A stretch of 64,000 nucleotides of DNA, from the NCBI GenBank assembly GCA_015501605.1, contig JADNRZ010000034.1, positions 248,001-312,000 of the forward strand, given 5' to 3'. Source of the stretch: Panaeolus papilionaceus. Lineage: Eukaryota > Basidiomycota > Agaricomycetes > Agaricales. Numbering within the stretch: the first letter of the stretch is position 1; every line of letters starts with the position of its first letter. The translations under genes and the position numbers were made by a program. The notes below the pieces were generated by a model that was not told the origin of the DNA, searched no databases, and was given only the letters and a program-made list of their open reading frames with translations. Positions 57,351 to 64,000 of this stretch are shown in pieces.

Positions 57351-59525
57351 ATGGCTACACCTGGTATGCCACTCCGTGGTGAGCGTGGTGCTCCCACCTT
57401 CGATCGACACCAACCATCCGACCTCCGCCGTTATTTCTCTCAACTCGAAACGCTCTTTACTCGCCATTCCATTACCAACGAGGTTCAGAAGAAACAATAC
57501 GCCACTCAGTACCTCGATTCATCGCTCAGTGACTCTTGGGAATCGCTCCCTGAGTTCACCACGGCCACTGTTGTCTTCAACGACTTCAAGAAGAAGCTTT
57601 TTGATATCTACAACCAGACCTCCAATCGTTACACCATTTGCGACCTTTATGGGCTCATCGGCGAGCGCAAGATTAAAGGTATCCGCTCCCTTACAGAGTT
57701 AACTGACTATCACCTACAGTTTAGTGGCATTTCAAAGTACCTTGTTGACCAGGGTGTCTTGAGCGCTACAGAGCAGTGTCGCGCCTATACTCAGGTGTTC
57801 AGCGACGCATTGGTGGATAAGATCATGCAGCGCTTGCAGATCCAACTCCCCAATCATCACCCATCGCTTCCATACTCCTCAGAGGAGCTCTATGACGCCG
57901 CGCGCTGGATTCTTCAAGGAACCGCAGCGGGTTCTTCTTTTACTGCTTCAACTAACATTCCAGGTATCATACCAGTTGCGCTACCATCGCCTACGCCTAC
58001 ACCACCATCCAGCAACTCTGAGTTCGTCAAGATGGAACAACTTGATACAATTCTTTCGAAATTTGCCCAGACAATCGTCTCAGCGATCCAAGCTAAGCCT
58101 GCAGACTCTTCTGCTAAGCGCTCATCAGATGGCTGCATGTTTTGTGGTTCCACAGCCCACTTCATTCGAGACTGTGCTGCTGTCAAGGAATATACTGCTC
58201 AAGGCAAGGCCAAGTTCGATGCTAATGGGAAACTAGTTCTCCCCTCAGGTGCGTTCGTCCCTCGCGTTATTACTGGTCCCACACTCCGTGATCGTATGGA
58301 GGAGTGGCATCGCCGCAACCCTAATCAGGTAGCGACAGGGTCTATGTTACAAGAGATTGTACCTATCGAGGACATCTCGGAGCATAAGACAGCCGCCCCC
58401 AACTTTAATACCGCATCTTTACCCTCTAGAAACGCTGCATTGTCGCTCGAGGACCGTGTCGTGTCGCTCGAAGCCCAGTTATTCAATGCTGGGGTTCGCC
58501 AGGCTTTCCCAGTTAAGACGCGATCTCAGCGTCAGCAAGCACCTAAGGACAGTTCTTCGAAATCGACTCCAGCTCCACCAGAGGCACCAGCTCCAGTTAC
58601 ACCGTCTACACCTCCAACAACACCAGCTCCAGCACCAGAACGCCCCTTCCGAAATGCAAGAGACACTGCTTATGCTCCACCAGGTGTGCGCAACTTTGGA
58701 GCACCAGCTAAGCCAGCTACGTCGTCATCAAAGAAACCAGATCCCGCTTACAGGACCTTACCGCCTGTGTACAATGCTGAGGTTGCAGGTAAAGTACAGG
58801 CTCGTCTCATGGGTACTAACATCTCCATGACTGTAGGTGAACTTCTTTCGCTCGCTCCAGAGCTTCGGTCAAGTACCCGTGACCTCGTTTCAACGAAACG
58901 AATCCCTACAAAGGATCCTGCTGCTCCAGTTGACCCCGCCTTCGCTCAGGCATTGGATGAGGTGAGTAATTATTTGGATTCAGACGAAACTCTCGAACAC
59001 TATCTTCCCTGCTCTTCCTCTCTCGATTCTTCGTCCTGTGACTTTGACCCAAGTTTACCTCTGGCGGAGGTGAACATTGGCGTTGTTGGTGTCGAGAGTT
59101 GTCCTCTTAGGACTCTTGTACCCTTTGTTAATGATCGTCTTTACGTTGAATCGATCCTTGACCCAGGTTGTCAAATAGTGGCGATGTCTCAGGATGTCTG
59201 TCACAAGCTTGGTCTCGCATTTGACCACAAGCACCGGATTAATATCCAGTCAGGAAACGGCGAGATCAATCCATCATTGGGATTGGCTCGTAACGTCCCT
59301 TTCTGCTTTGGTGATTCCATTGTTTTGTATCTTCAGGTTCATATAGTCCGCAACGCGGCTTATGACATTCTTTTGGGTCGCCCCTTTGATACTCTTGCTC
59401 GTTCAATCGTTGAGAACTTCGAAAACGAAGAGCAAACAGTTACCATTCGTGATCCTAACGATCCTGACAACTCTGTCACCATTCCTACCTATCAGCGAGG
59501 TTTGGGCCTGGGTTTTCGCAAATAA
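57351..59525 (+). CDS. Retrotransposon Gag with fused aspartic protease
   Basis: Structural capsid/nucleocapsid protein that packages element RNA, followed in the same frame by the protease that matures it. From the first ATG (MATPGMPLRGERG) the frame encodes 724 residues. The Gag capsid-like part includes DLRRYFSQLETLF and KKLFDIYNQTSN. A CCHC zinc knuckle (CMFCGSTAHFIRDC) lies at about 58134-58175, then a Pro/Ala/Thr-rich linker at about 58565-58650. The protease has the active site ILDPGCQIVAMS (about 59152-59187; Pro where many have Ser or Thr) and the ILLGRPF motif downstream. The frame is open upstream to 56859 without an ATG, so a longer product from a non-AUG start is possible. It ends 12 bases after the heptamer of the proposed frameshift site. 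No internal stop. Confidence 0.88.
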   Translation: MATPGMPLRGERGAPTFDRHQPSDLRRYFSQLETLFTRHSITNEVQKKQYATQYLDSSLSDSWESLPEFTTATVVFNDFKKKLFDIYNQTSNRYTICDLYGLIGERKIKGIRSLTELTDYHLQFSGISKYLVDQGVLSATEQCRAYTQVFSDALVDKIMQRLQIQLPNHHPSLPYSSEELYDAARWILQGTAAGSSFTASTNIPGIIPVALPSPTPTPPSSNSEFVKMEQLDTILSKFAQTIVSAIQAKPADSSAKRSSDGCMFCGSTAHFIRDCAAVKEYTAQGKAKFDANGKLVLPSGAFVPRVITGPTLRDRMEEWHRRNPNQVATGSMLQEIVPIEDISEHKTAAPNFNTASLPSRNAALSLEDRVVSLEAQLFNAGVRQAFPVKTRSQRQQAPKDSSSKSTPAPPEAPAPVTPSTPPTTPAPAPERPFRNARDTAYAPPGVRNFGAPAKPATSSSKKPDPAYRTLPPVYNAEVAGKVQARLMGTNISMTVGELLSLAPELRSSTRDLVSTKRIPTKDPAAPVDPAFAQALDEVSNYLDSDETLEHYLPCSSSLDSSSCDFDPSLPLAEVNIGVVGVESCPLRTLVPFVNDRLYVESILDPGCQIVAMSQDVCHKLGLAFDHKHRINIQSGNGEINPSLGLARNVPFCFGDSIVLYLQVHIVRNAAYDILLGRPFDTLARSIVENFENEEQTVTIRDPNDPDNSVTIPTYQRGLGLGFRK

Positions 59526-59557
59526 AGGTCGATGAGGATCACCATGATCCATCGGCC
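59510..59557 (+). promoter_or_regulatory. Putative -1 programmed ribosomal frameshift signal (gag/pol junction)
   Basis: Heptamer GGGTTTT at 59510-59516 fits X XXY YYZ in the Gag frame (G GGT TTT). A 10-nt spacer (59517-59526, which includes the Gag stop) precedes a stem-loop at 59527-59557: 8 bp (one G-T pair), a 2-nt bulge, 5 bp and a CCA loop. Pol is open in exactly the -1 frame through this point. All three parts of a classical signal are present; activity is inferred. Confidence 0.75.
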
Positions 59558-62500
59558 TCATTTATTTATTCTTCATTTGTTTCACCAGTTGCTTCTTCGT
59601 TCCCTTGTATTGTTTTGGACTTGGACTTAGTAAATGATGAGGTTTCCTTCTTGTCATTTGATTCATTTGCAGAGGCTGGTGCTGGTCATTATATTACCAG
59701 CACTGAGCTTGATCCATCATCCTTTGATTTCATTCCCTCTTCTGTATTCAACTCCGCCTCTGATTCATCTGTTCATTCTTCATTTCCCACTTTTGCCTCT
59801 CCTCCGAGTAATTATGCTCATGAGGATGCCTTTTCAAATGTACCATTTAAATCCCATTCCCCTCCCGATTCATTCCCCAGTTTTGCTGCTTCGAAGAAAA
59901 AGTACAAGCCGGTTGCCAAAAAGGTTCGCCCTGTGGTAACTGAGCTCCCAGAGCGATTTCGAATCGTTCGGCAGTTTGATGGCGATCCTCTTGAGGATTT
60001 ACCAACCTTACCTACCAACCCTCCGAGTTTCGAGCCCACCGGGCGTTATACCTTCGAACGTCGCCAGGAATTCCACCTGCGGCATTCAGATCTTAATTTA
60101 GAGGAGCTTAAGCTCCTTGACTTTATTATGGCCACTCACAACGAAGCATTCGCTTGGACAGAGGATGAGCGTGGTCATCTCAAGGAGAAGTTCTTTCCTC
60201 CTATTGAGATCGCCACTGTTCCTCATAAGCCATGGGTCCAGCGTGTCATTCCGATCCCTCATGCCCTTCGAGAGCAGGTCTTCTCGCTCCTCAAGCGAAA
60301 GGTTGATTCAAAAGTATTCGAAGCATCGAATGCAGCCTACCGAGGCCAGTGGTTTATTGTGGTCAAGAAAGATGGTACGTCCCTTCGCATTGTTCAATCT
60401 CTTGAACCGTTAAATGCGGTCACTATTCAACACTCTGGAGTTCCCCCTTTCACTGAGGAAGTCGCTGAGCAGTTTGCTGGGCGCTCCTGTGGTGCGATTC
60501 TTGATCTTTTGTTGGTTATGACGAGCGTGCACTTGCACCCTCGTCTCGAGATCTTACCACTTTCCAGACCCCTCTGGGTCCCCTTCGTCTCACCAAGCTC
60601 CCTATGGGGTGGACGAATTCTGTTCCCATTTTTCATGACGATATTACCTTTATTCTTCAACCCGAGATCCCGCACGTCACTGTACCTTACATTGATGATG
60701 TACCAGTGAAGGGTCCGATTTCTTATTACTGTCTCAAGGATGGTTCATTTGAAACAATTCCCAGTAATCCTGGGATTCGACGCTTCGTTTGGGAGCATTT
60801 TATCAATCTTAATCGCATTATTCAGCGCATGAAGTACGCTGGTGGTACATTCTCTGGTTCAAAGTCCATTTTATTTGCTTTATGCTTTATGGTTCTCGGT
60901 CACTTATGCACACCTAACGGTCGCATACCTGACCCGTCCCGAGTTGACAAGATCGTCAACTGGGGACCTTGTCTTTCATTAACAGAGCTTCGAGCTTTCC
61001 TTGGCACGATTGGCATTTGCCGCATTTTCATTCGAAACTTCGCACACCGAGCGCATCACTTGAACAAGTTAACGCGCAAGGATGCACCTTTCATCTTTGG
61101 TCCTGAGCAAATCGCTGCTCAGGAAGACCTTAAGCGTGCGCTCTTAGAGTCACCAGCACTGCGTCCACTTGACTACTCAGTGGACGCACCTCCAATCATC
61201 CTATCAGTGGACACCTCATACATTGCTGTGGGTTATTTGTTGGCTCAGTGCGATGCCGATGATCCCAAGCGTCGGTATTACTCCCGCTTTGGTTCCATTA
61301 CCCTCAATGAGCGTGAGGCTCGCTTTTCACAACCGAAACTTGAGTTGTACGGTCTATATCGTGCTCTCAAGTCCCTCAAAGTCTACCTTATTGGACTCCG
61401 AAACCTCATCGTTGAGGTAGATGCAAAATATATCAAAGGTATGTTATCAAATCCTGATCTTGCTCCTTCTGCCTCTATGAATCGTTGGATTGTCACCATT
61501 CTTTTGTTTCATTTCGGACTTGTTCATGTTCCTGGTACCCATCATGGTCCAGATGGTCTATCTTGGCGTCCACCTCAACCAGGAGACAAAGAGGAGCCAG
61601 TTGACGATTCATTCGAAGACTGGGTTGACCAAATGCATGGTTTCATGCACTTTATCAATTCACCTTTCGTTGAGACCATTGAACAGCCACCCGTTGCGGT
61701 GTATGTTGCAGACTCGAATTCTATTCATTTTAATTCATCTTCAAACCCTTCACGTTCTCCTTCCCCGACTCCTGACGATTCAGCGCCTGCTGAGGCTGAG
61801 TCTGATTCTTATTCTTTAATCACTCGTTCAGAGAGCGCTCGTAAAGCCGACGCTCGTTTAATTTTGGTCCGTTTATTCTTGGATCAGCCTCTCGAACCTC
61901 CTCAGGGTATCGAGAAGGCTGATATGCCTGCATTTATTCGTTATTGTACCGAGTTTTTCATTTCTGGGGATCGTTTATGGCGTAAGGATGTGCGTGGTGA
62001 ACACAAGCTTGTGGTCCCTCCACCCCGACGCTTCTTTATCTTGACTTCAGCCCATGATGATCTCGGTCATCATGGTTTCTTTGCTACCAGAACTTTAATT
62101 TCTACTCGTTATTGGTGGCCTGCTATGGCCGCTGACATTGCTTATTTTATTAAAACCTGCGACCTGTGCCAAAAACGACAGCATCGTCAGATTCTCATTC
62201 CCCCTACTGTCGCTTCACCCGCTCCTATCTTTTCTAAAGTGTACATGGACACAATGCACCTTCCTCCATCATCTGGGTACAAGTACATCGTTCAAGGACG
62301 TTGTTCATTGACCCATTGGGTCGAGTTTGATATGCTCCGCAAGGAGAATCATCGCGCTATTGGCGAATATATCATGCGCAATTTCGTTTGGCGCTGGGGT
62401 ACCCTCGTAGAGATCGTGACCGATAACGGAGGTCCCTTCATCAAGGCACTTGCCTATTTGTGGAAGCGATACCACATTTATCACATTCGTATTTCTGGCT

Positions 62501-63234
62501 ACAACTCTCGTGCCAACTTGGCCGAGAGACCTCATTTTGACGTTCGACAGGGATTATTCAAAGCAGCAGACGGTGACCAGTCCAAGTGGTCATCTGTCGC
62601 TTACTCAGTCTTTTGGGCTGACCGTATCACCACACGTCGTCGCATGGGATGTTCACCCTATTTCGCCGTCACTGGCACCCACCCACTCCTTCCTCTCGAC
62701 ATAGTGGAGGCAAACTACCTCCTTCCACCTCCCGATTCCGTTCTCTCAACCACCGATCTCATCGCTCGTCGCGCTATTGCTCTTCAAAAGCGACGTGAGC
62801 ATTTATCCGTCCTTCATTCCAACGTATTCGAAGCTCGTCTCAAAGCAGCGCGTCAATTCGAGATCGACCATGCGCACACCATTCGCGATTTTAACTTTGT
62901 ACTTGGCAACCTCGTCCTCATCCGTAACACAGCAATCGAGAAATCTCTCAACCGCAAGATGCGCGCTCGGTATTTAGGACCGTTAATCGTCATCTCACGC
63001 AATCGAGGCGGCGCTTACATTATCTGTGAACTCGATGGCACCCTCCTCGATCGCCCAGTCGCCGCCTACCGTGTCATTCCTTACTTCCCTCGTGAATCTA
63101 TTCCTCTCCCTCCCCTCAGTGAACTCCTTGATGTATCGCTCAAGCGCCTTCGCGAACTCGAAGAATCAACCGAGGAAGACCCAGAAGACGAGTTTCTGGA
63201 TGACAAAGACGACGCTCTACCTCAACCCGACTGA
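59510..63234 (+). pseudogene. Retrotransposon Pol (RT, RNase H, integrase), frame-broken
   Basis: Copies element RNA to DNA and inserts it. The -1 frame is open from the heptamer through a Ser/Asp-rich linker into RT (WFIVVKKDGTSLRIVQ, then FTEEVAEQFAGRSCGAILDL). At the T run 60507-60510 the reading slips to the next frame, in which RT continues (LPMGWTNSVPIFHDD, YIDDVP box at 60688-60705), then RNase H (IILSVDTSYIAVGYLLAQ, about 61195) and integrase: HHCC zinc part (HDDLGHHG ... CDLCQ, 62052-62175), catalytic Asp in YMDTMH, Asp in VTDNGGPF, Glu in NLAERPH. A Glu/Asp-rich tail ends at 63234. One lost T explains the break, so this copy is recently dead or the base was mis-called. Confidence 0.85.
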
Positions 63235-64000
63235 GGACAGTCGAAATTTGAGTCAGGAGGAGGAGGCGCTGTACGTTTCAATTTTACCTATTTCTCTTTA
63301 TTTTATTCGTATTTGTCATGTCTCGTTTAAATTATCACATATCATCATTTCACTTCCTCCTTACGTTCCTTTCCATCACTACTCTCCCTCAACAACAAAT
63401 ATGTCATCGCAAAGCACCCCATTTCTTATCAAAGATACCCGTTTCACTCGTCTCCCTCATCCATAATTGCTCATAATTCCGTTTCACAAAAATTTCATAA
63501 CCATTTTATTATTATTTTGTCTTCATATTCATCGTTTCTCATTCAATTCTCGCGCCTCGTCATTTCACTTCATCTCCACAAGCCTTTCAATTCATCATTC
63601 CCTCGGTAAATGATCATATCATCGCAAATCGCCCCATTTTCCCTCTATGATACCTATTTCATTCGAATCATCATATATACCATTCGTACTCCCATTCCTG
63701 AAGCATTTCGTACCGACCTCACATCAATTTTTCTTCGATATCGCTCAAATTAGTTACCACCCCCTTACCTACAACATCACCATTCAACTTCCTCCCCACC
63801 TTTCATCGCCGAAAGTCTACAGTTCCTACCATCATAATCCATACACGCAGTTATCTTTTCACTTTAATCCTTGCTCGTTTACATCATTTATTTTACTCAA
63901 GTCCTTCAACACGTCACTTTCCCAGCTACAAATTCTTCGTTATATTCACACATTCATTAGCTCTCGACGCTCACCCAGCACATTTCACTCTTTCACTTAT
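63235..64000. repeat. Pyrimidine-rich 3' region with degenerate ~215-bp duplication
   Basis: Just after Pol is a purine run (AGGAGGAGGAGG, 63255-63266) that could be a polypurine tract, followed by TGTACG. The rest is C/T-rich. A unit beginning TCATTTCACTTC at about 63345 recurs at about 63560, with shared downstream strings (CATCGCAAA, CCCCATTT, GATACC, ATTCG/ACTCG). No matching 5' LTR sequence was found, so LTR identity is unproven. Confidence 0.45.

Larger units (their letters stand above)
56283..64000 (+). mobile_element. Ty3/gypsy LTR retrotransposon, runs off the right edge
   Basis: Order gag - protease - RT - RNase H - integrase is the Ty3/gypsy (Metaviridae) order. Left limit is approximate: coding for the chitinase stops near 56216 and the Gag frame opens at 56859. 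The right LTR is not recognised before the end of the window. Gag-PR and Pol are in different frames, with a likely -1 frameshift signal. One break in RT makes this copy non-autonomous. Confidence 0.85.

Noticed and set aside
58357..58830. 157-codon plus-strand frame inside gag
   Set aside because: Out-of-frame shadow of the Pro-rich Gag linker.

Overview
The window looks like nuclear DNA of a mushroom-forming basidiomycete (Agaricomycete). The evidence is short phase-consistent introns (about 40-85 nt), a DUF1752-type GATA factor, a local expansion of divergent BTB/POZ proteins, an F-box-like fragment and a Ty3/gypsy retrotransposon. The organism assignment is inference; no marker gene fixes the species.

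Layout. 1-6 kb is an AT-richer stretch with a broken F-box-like gene and short direct repeats. 6-12 kb has no recognisable gene but carries one copy (7378-8920) of a 1.5-1.8 kb repeat element with a small hAT-type MITE nested inside it. 12.2-14.9 kb is a purine/pyrimidine-skewed tract downstream of a large minus-strand GATA transcription factor gene (14873 to about 18075, two GATA fingers plus DUF1752). About 19 kb follows (18.4-38.0 kb) in which no gene can be supported. At 38069-40463 lies a complete five-exon long-chain acyl-CoA synthetase.

41.0-55.6 kb holds seven paralogous BTB-like genes (A-G below) sharing one exon plan and a Cys-rich C-terminus (CxxC ... CxC). Only D, F and G are plainly intact and free of insertions. 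A has an in-frame stop. B has a one-base deletion. C carries a 1.8 kb repeat element inside an intron but still has clean exons. E is split by a 960-bp hAT-type MITE with a perfect 8-bp target duplication and is also frame-broken. Next is the last part of a GH18 chitinase gene (55996-56216), apparently cut off by the retrotransposon that fills the rest of the window.

The retrotransposon has Gag plus protease in one ORF and RT-RNase H-integrase in the -1 frame. A GGGTTTT heptamer followed by a strong stem-loop at the junction looks like a programmed -1 frameshift signal. Pol itself is broken by what looks like a one-base loss in a T run. LTRs could not be identified.

Most informative observations: the decaying BTB cluster with its conserved Cys tail and GC-AG introns; reciprocal nested MITE insertions that date relative events; the element hosted in an intron; the frameshift signal; and the truncated chitinase. 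All exon models were checked by hand for reading-frame closure.
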